A model generated the notes under the pieces. The model was not told where the DNA came from. It saw only the letters and a list, made by a program, of their open reading frames with translations, and ran no database searches. DNA of 52,235 nt, taken from Chitinophagales bacterium (GTDB lineage Bacteria; Bacteroidota; Bacteroidia; Chitinophagales; Saprospiraceae). The stretch is from assembly GCA_013297745.1 (NCBI GenBank), contig JAAFIM010000023.1, positions 1 through 52,235 on the forward strand. The letters run 5' to 3'. Numbering within the stretch: position 1 is the stretch's first letter; every line of letters begins with the position of its first letter. Below, in pieces: positions 1 through 8,554 of this stretch. Made by a program: the position numbers and the translations under genes.

Positions 1-159
1 ATAATCTTTTTGGTCAAATTCAGATTGCCCCAAAAAACGGCTGATTTGGTCGTGGCTATAACTATTTTCTAGTATCGCTGACAAGCCTGTAGCTGTTGTA
101 TGGCGAAACGAACTCAACAAATAGTCGCTGTAAATGTCTAATAACTCTGGATTTTTCAT
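1..159 (-). CDS. IS701/IS4-like transposase, N-terminal fragment (runs off left edge)
   Basis: Reading the minus strand from the ATG at 159 gives 53 codons with no stop, so the gene continues beyond base 1. The translation starts MKNPELLDIYSDYLLSSF, followed by TTATGLSAILENSYSHDQ and ISRFLG. This matches the characteristic N-terminus of IS701/IS4-type DDE transposases (YxDYLLSSF, TTATGL, SHDQ, RFL), as known for that family. The DDE catalytic residues lie outside the window. The gene points away from the SMC-like gene that begins about 70 bases to its right, so the right end of the element should lie between 160 and 231. Transposase identity is fairly sure; the exact family is less so. Confidence 0.8.
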   Translation of the reverse strand, partial: MKNPELLDIYSDYLLSSFRHTTATGLSAILENSYSHDQISRFLGQSEFDQKDY

Positions 160-230
160 AGTTTTTTTATACTGTTATTTTTTTTTATTTTCCTAATTTT
201 TATACTGCGAAAGGTCAGTTACTTAATCCT
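160..230. mobile_element. Putative right end of the insertion sequence
   Basis: This 71-bp AT-rich gap separates the transposase start codon from the truncated SMC gene. It should hold the transposase promoter and the terminal inverted repeat. A G/C-containing block around 205-222 (CTGCGAAAGGTCAG) stands out from the A/T background and is my candidate for the inverted repeat. The other end of the element is outside the window, so neither the repeat nor a target duplication can be confirmed. Confidence 0.4.
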
Positions 231-1910
231 TTGAAATATACTACGGCGGTTTTAATTGAAACTTTTGAAAATACTATTAAAAATCTAAGTAAGGAAATAG
301 ATGAAATTAGGTACTATTTGGATAATATTGCTAAAAATCAACTTTCAGAGCCACAAATTTATAAAAAAATAGAGACTCTAAAAAATAAACGCCAAAGTTG
401 TATCACCAATATTGAAAAACAAGAAAAACTTTTACTTTTTAATATTACAGAAGACCCAGAAAAGCAAAAACTGCTAAATGCTTTGCTTTCGCAAGACGTT
501 TTGGATAAAGGAAAATTGCTAAAAAAAATTGCTAAGTTTAGCGAATTGTTCAAAATTTTTGATGGTGAAATTGATATTTCAGCTATTCCTCCCAAGCCAG
601 TAAAAACGCTCTCAGAACTCCAAGAAGAGTTAGAACAGACTGAAAATGAAATCTCCGAGTTGGAAAAAGCCTTAGCTTTTACCATTGATGTTGAAAAGAA
701 CAGAAAAGAACTTCAGCTTAAAATCAGTCAAAAAGATGCCGAAAATAAAAAAATGGAGAAAATAAAGCTGAAAGAACCCACTGAGAATACCATCAAAAAT
801 TTGCAAACAGCACTTGGAAGTCTCAGCAAGCAAAAAATAGAAAAAAATACAGCACTTGAAACCCTTAAAAAGCAAATTAAGGAGAATAGAGAACTGATAA
901 AAAAACACAGTCAACAAAAAACAGAACAGGAAAAAGAGTTGGCCAAACTGATCGAAAACAACCGAATACTAGCAAATAATCGTTTGCCTCAAATCGCTTG
1001 CGAATATATTCCTATCTTAGATGTTGATATATTTTTAGCAGATTTTCGCACCAAAATTCAAAGTTACCAAGAATTGGAAAGTGTTAAAAATAGCCTTTTC
1101 AACGACCTAAAAAATAAATCAGGGCGAGAATATGCCCACGAAAAAGATTTTATCTATAATGTGGGCAAAGAATTGGAAGCTATAGCCGAGCGAGAAAAAC
1201 AAAAGCAAGAACATCTTGAAGTTATCTCCAACCAAATCATTCACCCCGTTTTGCAGTATTTGAATAATTATAAAGAATTTAAGCGCGATTTTATAACCGA
1301 ATTCAATAACTGGGTGCGCAAATATCCCATATCGCGTATCAAAGAAATGACCATCAAAATTATTGACAATGATAGTTTTATCAAAGAGCTAACTTTGATA
1401 AGTAAGGTAAAAAAGCTAAATTTGAACCAAACGGAATTACTTTTTGATACCAACGACCAAGAACAACTACAAGCACTGCAAAAACTTGAGGAGTACTTAA
1501 ACAGCACCAAATCGAGAATCTACGATTTTTCAGAACTATTTAGCCTCCAAATTGATGCAGTTTATGAAGATGGTAGCAGAAAAGAAATTGATTTGAAAAA
1601 GCAAAACGAAAGCACTGGCACCATCCGAATGATAAACCTAATTCTATTCTTGCTCATTATCAAATATCTTAAAGTAGATAGCGAAGAGAATAAAGTTATT
1701 TTCTTTGTTGACGAACTAACCATTGACCCCAAAAACATAGCTGAATTGTTACAATTTTGTAAAGATAACGGTTTTGTCAGCATTTTTGCAGCTAACATTA
1801 TGGGTTATGGTTTTGAAAAATACTATTTTATGCAACCCTCACCCCAAAATAATGGAAAAGTCGTTTTGGACGAAACCCACACGGGCAAAATCCGAAAATA
1901 CGATGAATGA
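231..1910 (+). pseudogene. Wadjet JetC / MukB-like SMC ATPase, 5'-truncated (C-terminal half)
   Basis: This reading frame has 559 codons and no ATG near its start. The frame is open from 162, and the first plausible initiator is TTG at 231. The product is largely coiled coil (roughly residues 1-480, rich in K/E/L). It ends in a C-terminal ABC-type head: a signature-like stretch STGTIRMINLILF (about residue 470), then a Walker B strand VIFFVDEL followed by TIDPKN, then a late IFAAN strand. No Walker A (GxxGxGKS) is present, although SMC/MukB/JetC ATPases carry it in their N-terminal head, and these proteins are usually about twice this length. With a transposase immediately upstream, the simplest reading is that the insertion separated the N-terminal half. 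The gene overlaps the next by 8 bp. A functional short protein from the TTG is possible but less likely. Confidence 0.6.
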
Positions 1911-2712
1911 AAGCTTACTCAAATACTTCCAACTACTCAAAACTGATAAGGTGCCAGCCTCGAAATTACCAAAAATTTTGCTGGAAAATAGCGAGTTTCA
2001 GAATCTGGTGGCTACAGCAATAATTAAAAAATCGCCCATAGGGCGGGGTTATTTGTACGAACTAAACCTAGAGAAAAGACAAGTTTTTGAAAGTTGGTTT
2101 GGCAAAAAATTTCCAAACGCTGATATTGAAATTACAGACCGAGCAAGCAGCATAGCCAAATTTAGGGATAGCAAAAAAAGTAAAGAAAAGTCTATAATTG
2201 TATTCCTAAAAGGGAAAAAATCAATTACTATCAACAACGAAATAATTGATTTGCAAGAATATACATTAAAATTTGGTTTTTTTGCTTGTGTGCTAAAACA
2301 TTTGGAAACTGAAAAATTATGCTTTGTAGAAAATAAAGAAAGTTTTTTGCAAGCCGATAAAATAATTGCTGACGATTATGTTTTTGTACATACTTATGGT
2401 AGAATTGGCAGTACTTTATTGGCAAAAATACAAACTAATCAAGTGCTTGTTTTTTCAGATTATGACTATGTAGGTTTAAACGAATATCTAAAATGTAAAT
2501 CTGTTTTTGAGAATACCCATTTTTTTATTCCTCAAAATTACGATTTGCTGTTTGAAAAATACGCTAAAGACATCAACCTTAACCGCAAAAAAGGGCAAAA
2601 AGCATCAAAAAATGTTTTAAACTCAACTGATGAAATCGTTGTGAGGATTTGTAAAAAATTAGAAACTAAACATAAATTTTTAGAACAAGAAAGCTTACTG
2701 ATAAATTTATGA
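1903..2712 (+). CDS. JetD/MksG-like protein with TOPRIM-like domain (Wadjet component)
   Basis: I start this 269-residue protein at the ATG at 1903, which overlaps the end of the SMC-like gene by 8 bp. An upstream ATG at 1774 would run through the SMC C-terminus and is unlikely. The middle and C-terminal part contains FVHTYGRIGSTLLAKI, then a strand VLVFSDYDYVGLNEY. The latter fits the D-x-D plus G(L/F)xxY signature of the TOPRIM-like nuclease domain (DUF2220) of JetD/MksG proteins. It is shorter than classical JetD (roughly 400 residues). In Wadjet systems this subunit is the nuclease that cleaves plasmid DNA extruded by the SMC complex; that role is family knowledge. The stop overlaps the next start (ATGA), so translation is probably coupled. 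Confidence 0.55.
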   Translation: MNESLLKYFQLLKTDKVPASKLPKILLENSEFQNLVATAIIKKSPIGRGYLYELNLEKRQVFESWFGKKFPNADIEITDRASSIAKFRDSKKSKEKSIIVFLKGKKSITINNEIIDLQEYTLKFGFFACVLKHLETEKLCFVENKESFLQADKIIADDYVFVHTYGRIGSTLLAKIQTNQVLVFSDYDYVGLNEYLKCKSVFENTHFFIPQNYDLLFEKYAKDINLNRKKGQKASKNVLNSTDEIVVRICKKLETKHKFLEQESLLINL

Positions 2713-3974
2713 ACATCAACGGAAAAAGCATTTTAGGGTTTTTGCATCGCCACTATGACTTTGTGCATAGGTTATTTTCGGTAGCCAAACTAACTAATTT
2801 TTTTATTAACGAAGAAACGCTCAAAGGTATTTGTAAAAACTGTGAAATATCTTTTGAGGAACTCAAATCATACAGAATTGTAAGACCACAAGGCAACCAA
2901 GAGTATAGTTTGCCTGCTGTTTATGTACAATTTTTATCCCATTTGTTTGCTGATTTTTCCATTCCACTACATACCAGCGTGGATAAATACCGAAAATCCA
3001 TTGCTGATTATAGCACTGAACTTTGGAGGGAAAAAGAATACAACAAACTCAACGATTTGATAAATAGTTTGATAAGTGAAATAGAAGAATTTGGCGAAAT
3101 TGTGGAAAATCGCACCCAACAACTATTGAAAGAAACAAGAGCGTTGAAAAGTAACCTTTCACAAATTGATTATTTGGAAAAAACCAAAAAAGCAAGCTAT
3201 TGGATTGACAATTACATCATTCCTTTAAATAATATTTTGGAACGCGACAAACCAGATTCTATCTATCAAGAACTTACCCGAATTGGGGATTTTGCGAGTA
3301 GACAACAATACGCACACCCAAGCTTTGAAATTCGTAGCCAATTCGCTACTTTGTACCTGTATTCCAAAAATATAATTGATGAAATGCTAAAAAATTCGGC
3401 AATTATATCCAGAGAACTATTACCTTTGGCTGAGCGCATCAAAAGTGAAAGCCAAATTTTGACTGGTGCTGTTGCCCACTTAGAAGATATGAAGCAAGTC
3501 GCCTTAGGGTTAAAAAAAATGGAAGAATTGCCACAAATTCCGTTTTTTGAAACTACACGGTTAAACCATACTTTGTACTCAGATAGTTTTGGGCTAGATG
3601 CCAAGTTTTTGTGGGGAAGAATACAAGAAAACGAAAAATTTATTTTGCAACCAACTGAAAATCAAATTTTTGCAACTTGGTTTTTTGATTTAGAAACCAA
3701 AAATTATTATAAGAAAAAACTCATTCAGGATTTGCCCATTGATAATTTTTTTGGTTGGTGCTACACTGCTTTGAAAGCAGAATTTCAAGACATTCAGCTC
3801 CAAGCCATCAATAGAGAGCATTTTTTTGCTATTTCGTCTTTACTTTTTTTGAACGAAGAGTTTGAAAAAGAATTTCAAATAAAATTAGAAACAGTTTTTG
3901 AACCTGAAAAGATTGAAATTCAACTAAAAGATTTAATTTTAGAAATGCCAAAAATTAGGCTCAAAAAAAATTGA
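2709..3974 (+). CDS. JetA/MukF-like kleisin subunit (Wadjet component)
   Basis: This 421-residue protein overlaps the previous gene by 4 bp. The N-terminus (MNINGKSILGFLHRHYDFVH) is predicted to be a helical winged-helix-type domain. It is followed by a long helical stretch with coiled-coil character (about residues 100-260, rich in E/K/L/Q) and a mixed C-terminal domain. That architecture, and the position in the operon, fits the MukF/MksF/JetA kleisin, which bridges the SMC heads and binds the MukE-like subunit. I cannot identify a diagnostic motif, so the assignment rests on size, helical pattern and neighbours. Confidence 0.5.
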   Translation: MNINGKSILGFLHRHYDFVHRLFSVAKLTNFFINEETLKGICKNCEISFEELKSYRIVRPQGNQEYSLPAVYVQFLSHLFADFSIPLHTSVDKYRKSIADYSTELWREKEYNKLNDLINSLISEIEEFGEIVENRTQQLLKETRALKSNLSQIDYLEKTKKASYWIDNYIIPLNNILERDKPDSIYQELTRIGDFASRQQYAHPSFEIRSQFATLYLYSKNIIDEMLKNSAIISRELLPLAERIKSESQILTGAVAHLEDMKQVALGLKKMEELPQIPFFETTRLNHTLYSDSFGLDAKFLWGRIQENEKFILQPTENQIFATWFFDLETKNYYKKKLIQDLPIDNFFGWCYTALKAEFQDIQLQAINREHFFAISSLLFLNEEFEKEFQIKLETVFEPEKIEIQLKDLILEMPKIRLKKN

Positions 3975-3978
3975 TAAA

Positions 3979-4506
3979 ATGATATTTGAAACCCCAAAAA
4001 ATCACTACGAAATCGTAAATGACTTACTCAAAGGTAAATTCATAATTTGGAATGAACCTCATTTTGACAGCTTGGGTAAAGAACAAGATTTTTACAAAAA
4101 ATTTTTTAAAGATAGTTTTGGATATGAGCTAATTTTGAGGAAAGAATTTGCTTATTTGTTGTCAAAAGTTACCAACGAAGAATTTTCAAAACGATTTACT
4201 GTGCTTCTTTCTGTGCTTTGCTACGAATGGAATTTACAGGGCAAGGACATAAAAGATTATTTGGATTATGGTAGTTTTTCTAGTTTTGAAATTCAAGAAC
4301 TGTTAAAAAATTCAAATTACAAAGACATTTTAGACTTTGTTAGGATAAAAGAAGAGGGGATTGAAAAAATAATAAAAGAATTAGACCAGCGAAACATCAT
4401 CAAATTGGACAATTCCAAAGAAAATTTTAAATTTACTAAAGCAATAAACTTGTTTTTTGAGTTTGCTCAAGATATAGCCGCCCAAAAAATTGATGGAAAG
4501 CTATAA
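3979..4506 (+). CDS. JetB/MukE-like subunit (Wadjet component)
   Basis: This 175-residue protein starts 4 bp after the kleisin-like gene. It has no signal peptide or membrane segment. The helical pattern ends in a possible winged helix (IEKIIKELDQRNIIKLDN, about residues 123-140), as expected for a MukE/MksE/JetB-type subunit that binds the kleisin. It completes a four-gene set in the order SMC - TOPRIM - kleisin - MukE-like, which is a circular permutation of the usual jetABCD order. Without a profile search this is an inference from context and size. No terminator is obvious after the gene. Confidence 0.45.
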   Translation: MIFETPKNHYEIVNDLLKGKFIIWNEPHFDSLGKEQDFYKKFFKDSFGYELILRKEFAYLLSKVTNEEFSKRFTVLLSVLCYEWNLQGKDIKDYLDYGSFSSFEIQELLKNSNYKDILDFVRIKEEGIEKIIKELDQRNIIKLDNSKENFKFTKAINLFFEFAQDIAAQKIDGKL

Positions 4507-4576
4507 TTTTGTTACTCTTGAAACAGCCGAAAGGGATTTGTTGCCCTTAAAAAATATCTAAAACATAAAAAAACGT

Positions 4577-4605
4577 TTTGATATTCAAAAAAAGTCGTAT
4601 CTTTG
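4577..4605 (+). promoter_or_regulatory. Bacteroidetes-type promoter for cmk
   Basis: TTTG at 4577-4580 and TATCTTTG at 4598-4605 are separated by 17 bases, matching the TTTG/TAnnTTTG consensus of Bacteroidetes. The ATG of cmk follows about 25 bases downstream. Confidence 0.75.
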
Positions 4606-4630
4606 CGGGCAAAACAGCGCATTCATAATC

Positions 4631-5338
4631 ATGACAGCAAAAATCACCATTGCCATTGACGGCTACGCTGCTTGCGGCAAAAGTACCCTGGCTAAGGCAC
4701 TCGCCAAAGAATTGGGTTACATTTATGTAGATTCGGGGGCTATGTATAGGGCTACAACTTTGTATTTTTTGAACAATCAACTCAGTTGGGACGATGCCGA
4801 AACGGTAAGACAAGCCCTGCCCAACATTCACATCGAATTTGCCAAAGTAGGGGGCAAAACCCACACTTTTCTCAACGGGCAAGATGTGGAAGAGGAGATA
4901 AGAACGATGCGCATTTCCAACCAAGTCAGCTATGTGTCGGCTGTGTCGGCTGTGCGCAAGATGTTGGTTCGTCGCCAGCAAGAAATGGGCGCGATGAAAG
5001 GCTTGGCTATGGACGGGCGCGATATTGGTACGGTGGTTTTTAAAGATGCTGAATTAAAGCTATTTATGACCGCAAGTATAGAAGCGCGCACCCAACGCCG
5101 TTTGGAAGAACTGCAAGCCAAAGGCATATTTGAAGTGGATATTACCGAAGTGGAACGCAACCTATTGGAACGCGACCGCATCGACTCCAGCCGCGACGAT
5201 AGCCCACTTACTCAAGCAAAAGATGCGGTGATTATCGACAACACCAACCTTTCGCCAGAAGAACAGTTTAATATGGCGTTGGAGTTGGCACGCACGCGAA
5301 TTGCAGCCAAAATCAAAAGATTGGAACTGATAGGTTAA
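4631..5338 (+). CDS. cmk: Cytidylate kinase
   Basis: This cytosolic enzyme phosphorylates CMP and dCMP using ATP, feeding the pyrimidine nucleotide pools. At 235 residues it is of normal length. A P-loop GYAACGKS sits at residues 11-18. The CMP-binding motifs VDSGAMYRA (about 33-41) and DGRDIGTVVF (about 131-140) are typical of Cmk, as is the late LxxRDxxDSSRxxSPL segment (about 176-198). It has its own promoter and is followed by a bidirectional terminator, so it appears monocistronic. The SMC-like operon upstream is not part of the same unit. Confidence 0.95.
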   Translation: MTAKITIAIDGYAACGKSTLAKALAKELGYIYVDSGAMYRATTLYFLNNQLSWDDAETVRQALPNIHIEFAKVGGKTHTFLNGQDVEEEIRTMRISNQVSYVSAVSAVRKMLVRRQQEMGAMKGLAMDGRDIGTVVFKDAELKLFMTASIEARTQRRLEELQAKGIFEVDITEVERNLLERDRIDSSRDDSPLTQAKDAVIIDNTNLSPEEQFNMALELARTRIAAKIKRLELIG

Positions 5339-5365
5339 ATTCTCAAATTTTAATTTATCGCATAA

Positions 5366-5395
5366 AAAAAAGGCAGCCCTAAGGGTTGCCTTTTT
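5366..5395. terminator. Bidirectional terminator between cmk and the anti-sigma-like gene
   Basis: The stem AAGGCAGCCC/GGGTTGCCTT with a TAA loop has an A-run on the left and a T-run on the right. It can therefore serve both the plus-strand cmk and the minus-strand gene ending at 5402. Confidence 0.8.
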
Positions 5396-5401
5396 GTGTT
5401 T

Positions 5402-6967
5402 CTATTGTATGTATTCTTTGCTTTGTAACTGTTTTCGCAGTTCGTTTTCTGTGCTGGGGCTGATTGGGTTGAACACCAATTTATCATTTTGCAGGCTACC
5501 CACCAACAAGTTTTGGGATTTATCCGTCGCCCAAATGATAGCATTTTTTGGAAAAACGCGATTTTCTGTGCTTGACGATTGATAAAAGCGCGATTCTGGC
5601 GCGGCGAAATAAATTTGTTGCAAATTATCCGCATTTTGTAGCGCTAAAGTTTCAGTTTCCAAAACAGGATTTTCATTCGTACAAGCCCACAAACCAAATT
5701 GCGCTATAGTGAAGTGGTGGATAACAATCTGTTCGCCTGTGGTAGCGGGGTTGTCGTTGGGTGCGGTCTGATATTTGCGCCAAGTGGCTAAATCGGCTGC
5801 CATCGCTGCGTCCTGATTAGCTTGTTGTTGTTGATAATTAGCGAGTTGGGTTTGATATAATTTTTCCGCTTCTGCTTTGGTAGCAGCTATGGGAGCTACA
5901 GCAAAACGCAATTCGCCAATACTGTCTTTCAAAAAAAGTTGGTAGCTGCCGTCGCCATTTTTGGTAATCGCCATCTCATTCCATTCCCGCGAAGCGTCCG
6001 ATTTGGTGTATGGAATATCTTTTTGGGTGGCTATCCAGCGTATATTTTGGTAAGAAGCAAACTCGGGAAATTCTTTGGGTTCAAATTCTATATCAAAAAC
6101 TTCTCTATCGTCTGCGTTGTTACTTTGTTTGACGGGTGGGACGAGTTGGGGGTACTTTTTGCGAATTTCAGCTATAGCTTCGGCTTCGGTTTTAGCTTTG
6201 GGCTGATTGTTGTTGATAACAGAGTCTAGATTGGGATTAGAATTATTTACAATTGGTTGATTTTTAATCACTTCTACCTTGTCGGTAGTTTGATAATTCC
6301 ATTCATCTTTGGGCGCGTCATAGGCAAAAACTTGCAATTTTTCGGCTGGGATAGCTTCTGGTAAGGTTGTGCGCAAAGCCACTTCCAAATTTTTGCCCGT
6401 ACCCACATAAACAGGTTCGCCGTTTTGATAACCTTGTATTTGGATAGCGGCTGCAGTTTGGCGATTTTTATGCTTTGCGGTTTGGGGCAAACCCGCCAAA
6501 AACATATCCACGTGGTCGTGCATTTCGCGGTATTGAATATCTACTTTGCCTTGTACGGGGCGGCCAGATTTATCCACAAACGCTGCTGCGGGAATTTTGA
6601 TGGTAGAACCCGTGTTGGAAGTCAGCATCGTATCGCTATTATTTACCGAAAAAGTAGCGAAAGGTTTTTGCAATTCTACAGGACTTTGCAAAGCCAACGG
6701 CGCGGGGAATATATTTTGTGTTTCGGGTGCGACCATTACGTTTTTGACCACCAAAAACACAGCTATAGAAGCAGCGGCCAAACCAGCCGACCAACCCACC
6801 CAACGGGGCAATTTGCTAACTTTTTCTACAGCGATTGCATTATCGGGAACTTCGGTATCGGGTTGGGGATTGGCTTCAAATTGAGCAAACAGCGCATCAA
6901 AATTTTTATGTTTTGATATTTGTTCGCTACTGATTGGAGCGGGATTTTTTTGTATATCGTATTTCAT
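5402..6967 (-). CDS. Putative anti-sigma factor, single-pass membrane protein
   Basis: This 521-residue protein is encoded just downstream of an ECF sigma factor gene (33-bp gap), the usual place for its anti-sigma partner. An N-terminal cytoplasmic part of about 54 residues is followed by one hydrophobic segment (about 58-79, WVGWSAGLAAASIAVFLVV) and a large periplasmic region. The periplasmic part contains IKIPAAAFVDKSGRPVQGKV and YREMHDHVDMFLAGLP (about 123-163), a motif I recognise from large Bacteroidetes envelope proteins of unknown function. A Q/A-rich linker precedes the C-terminal part. No ASD/zinc-binding HxxxCxxC motif is visible, so anti-sigma function is inferred from context and topology only. 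Confidence 0.55.
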   Translation of the reverse strand: MKYDIQKNPAPISSEQISKHKNFDALFAQFEANPQPDTEVPDNAIAVEKVSKLPRWVGWSAGLAAASIAVFLVVKNVMVAPETQNIFPAPLALQSPVELQKPFATFSVNNSDTMLTSNTGSTIKIPAAAFVDKSGRPVQGKVDIQYREMHDHVDMFLAGLPQTAKHKNRQTAAAIQIQGYQNGEPVYVGTGKNLEVALRTTLPEAIPAEKLQVFAYDAPKDEWNYQTTDKVEVIKNQPIVNNSNPNLDSVINNNQPKAKTEAEAIAEIRKKYPQLVPPVKQSNNADDREVFDIEFEPKEFPEFASYQNIRWIATQKDIPYTKSDASREWNEMAITKNGDGSYQLFLKDSIGELRFAVAPIAATKAEAEKLYQTQLANYQQQQANQDAAMAADLATWRKYQTAPNDNPATTGEQIVIHHFTIAQFGLWACTNENPVLETETLALQNADNLQQIYFAAPESRFYQSSSTENRVFPKNAIIWATDKSQNLLVGSLQNDKLVFNPISPSTENELRKQLQSKEYIQ

Positions 6968-7000
6968 AATTATATTATGTTTATGGCAGGTAAGGAGAGG

Positions 7001-7561
7001 TTAGAACAATTTTTTCATTTTTTGAATTAAGCGGTACATTTTCACCTTAGCATTATTTTCGGTGATATTGACAATTTCGCCTATTTCTTTGAACGACATT
7101 TGTTCAAAATATCGCAATTGCACCATAGTAACCTCGTCAGGGTCAAGTTGTTGGATAACGTGGCTTAATTTTTGGATATTGAGTTCCAAACCAGCTTTGT
7201 CGTCTATTTCATTGACTAGTTCTTTGGTGTGAAAATCTTCCAGCACCACCACGCGGTTGCGATTTTGTTGTCTAAATAGTTGGGTGATTTCGTTGGTAGC
7301 TATTCTGTAGAGCCAAGCCGAAAAAGGCACACCTTTGTAAGTAAATTTGTTCAAATTTTGCATAGCTTTCAAAAAAACCTGCGAACAAAGGTCAGCTGAA
7401 GTTTCTTCGTCTGCGGTGCGATTGAGTATAAATCTAAAAATGGGTTCATAATATCTATCATAAAGCACCCTAAAACGGGCTGGGTTTTGTTGCGCCGTCT
7501 GTATTTCTTGCCATTCGGATAACAATTCGGCTTCAGTTAGGCTGTTTTTATATACTGTCAT
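7001..7561 (-). CDS. ECF-type RNA polymerase sigma factor
   Basis: This is a 186-residue sigma-70 family protein of the extracytoplasmic-function type. Region 2 contains the motif SADLCSQVFLKAM with the preceding YYEPIFRFILNR. Region 4 ends in VTMVQLRYFEQMSFKEIGEIVNITE, a clear helix-turn-helix. I choose the ATG at 7561 (MTVYKNSLTEAELL). The longer frame would begin at a TTG that is itself part of a TATCTTTG promoter box. The downstream gene is a membrane protein, a likely anti-sigma factor. The signal sensed and the regulon cannot be read from the sequence. Confidence 0.92.
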   Translation of the reverse strand: MTVYKNSLTEAELLSEWQEIQTAQQNPARFRVLYDRYYEPIFRFILNRTADEETSADLCSQVFLKAMQNLNKFTYKGVPFSAWLYRIATNEITQLFRQQNRNRVVVLEDFHTKELVNEIDDKAGLELNIQKLSHVIQQLDPDEVTMVQLRYFEQMSFKEIGEIVNITENNAKVKMYRLIQKMKKLF

Positions 7562-7588
7562 TGAGCTGCTTATAGTTGTGTGAGGGCG

Positions 7589-7596
7589 CAAAGATA
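7589..7596 (-). promoter_or_regulatory. -7 promoter box of the ECF sigma factor gene
   Basis: TATCTTTG on the minus strand lies about 28 bases upstream of the chosen ATG. A clear TTTG -33 box is not visible. The box overlaps the falsely extended N-terminus and so decides the start. Confidence 0.6.
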
Positions 7597-7603
7597 GTAT
7601 TTT

Positions 7604-8554
7604 TTAATTTTGTGAGTAGCTATAATTAAAAACTTCCTGCAAATCGCCCTGTTCTACTATAATTCTTTCCAACAACCCCTCCTCATTGTAGAAAAAAAAC
7701 GTTTCTATGCGCGGGCTAAAGTTGGGATTGTCTTTGCTGATGGTAGCAGCGTGGCTCAATTGGGTGCTGATACGTTGTAATTTGTCCCCATCATAATGAC
7801 ACTGGCTTTCGCTAATCACGGCATAATTGCGTCCGTAGCGGCGTACGCTAGCGGGAATGTTATCTTGTATGTCGTATTCCAACATTTCCAACAGCTCGTT
7901 GCCATTTTGGAAAATACTGCGGCGGGTTGTGCTGCCATATTCCCAACTCACCAATTGTTTGCCCGTTTCTATGAGCGAAATGGTTTGGGCTTTGGTGGCT
8001 TGGCCTGAATACTCGGTTTTTTGCTTTTGGAGTTTGTTTTCTGCATCAAAGCGGTAAGTTACCATCTCCCGCAATCCTTTGTCGCGTGGGAATTGGCGCG
8101 TGCGCTGGGCTGGGCGTCCGTCTGCTTCGTAAAAATACACATCGGTAAAAATCAACTGTTCTTTTTGTTCTTTGTCAAATTTAAACTCATCTATAGCTGA
8201 CAACAAACCGTTGATATAATAATAATCAAAACGAAGCAAGCGATTGTTTTCTGGGTCGTAATAAGTCGCATTTTCTACCCCTTTGGCGTTGAGTTGCAAC
8301 ACAGCAGCTTGATAACTCGCTATGGGCTGGCTCCAAATCGTCCCAGACTCATCCGTTTCACCTTTGTTATAGGTTTCGTACCATTGGGTCAATCGGGTAT
8401 ATTCTTTCTGAACAGCAGCTTGTACATCCACCCCAAAACTTGGATAAGCAAAAGCAAATTCGTTGGGTTTGGGTATAGCAGGGAATAAATTAGGACTTTG
8501 CGCAGCAACGCAAACAGCGAAACATAAAAATAAATTAGTCGCCAAGGTCTTCAT
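7604..8554 (-). CDS. Secreted protein of unknown function
   Basis: This 316-residue protein has a signal peptide (MKTLATNLFLCFAVCVAAQS, cleavage near residue 19). The mature part is rich in aromatic and charged residues. It contains repeated short strands with the pattern YxxDxxxxLxRxxT, such as YYDPENNRLLRFDYYY, YRFDAENKLQKQKTEY and FFYNEEGLLERIIVEQ. This resembles the beta-hairpin repeats of toothbrush-like or RHS-like secreted proteins. I do not recognise a specific family. It overlaps the end of the upstream gene by 20 bp, so the two are probably one operon, ending 42 bp before the ECF sigma gene. Confidence 0.75.
   Translation of the reverse strand: MKTLATNLFLCFAVCVAAQSPNLFPAIPKPNEFAFAYPSFGVDVQAAVQKEYTRLTQWYETYNKGETDESGTIWSQPIASYQAAVLQLNAKGVENATYYDPENNRLLRFDYYYINGLLSAIDEFKFDKEQKEQLIFTDVYFYEADGRPAQRTRQFPRDKGLREMVTYRFDAENKLQKQKTEYSGQATKAQTISLIETGKQLVSWEYGSTTRRSIFQNGNELLEMLEYDIQDNIPASVRRYGRNYAVISESQCHYDGDKLQRISTQLSHAATISKDNPNFSPRIETFFFYNEEGLLERIIVEQGDLQEVFNYSYSQN

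Noticed and set aside
1774-1902. Longer N-terminus for the TOPRIM-like protein
   Set aside because: The extra 43 codons lie in another frame of the SMC-like C-terminus, while an ATG at the typical overlap position (1903) is available.
4531-4556. Possible terminator after the Wadjet-like operon (AAGGG...CCCTT)
   Set aside because: The stem is only five or six pairs and is followed by A residues, not T, on the plus strand.
6425-6916. Plus-strand ORF of 163 codons antisense to the anti-sigma-like gene
   Set aside because: Shadow of the minus-strand gene; its translation has no recognisable domain.
7562-7591. Longer ECF sigma factor starting at a TTG
   Set aside because: The TTG is part of the TATCTTTG promoter box, so it cannot be translated from that promoter.
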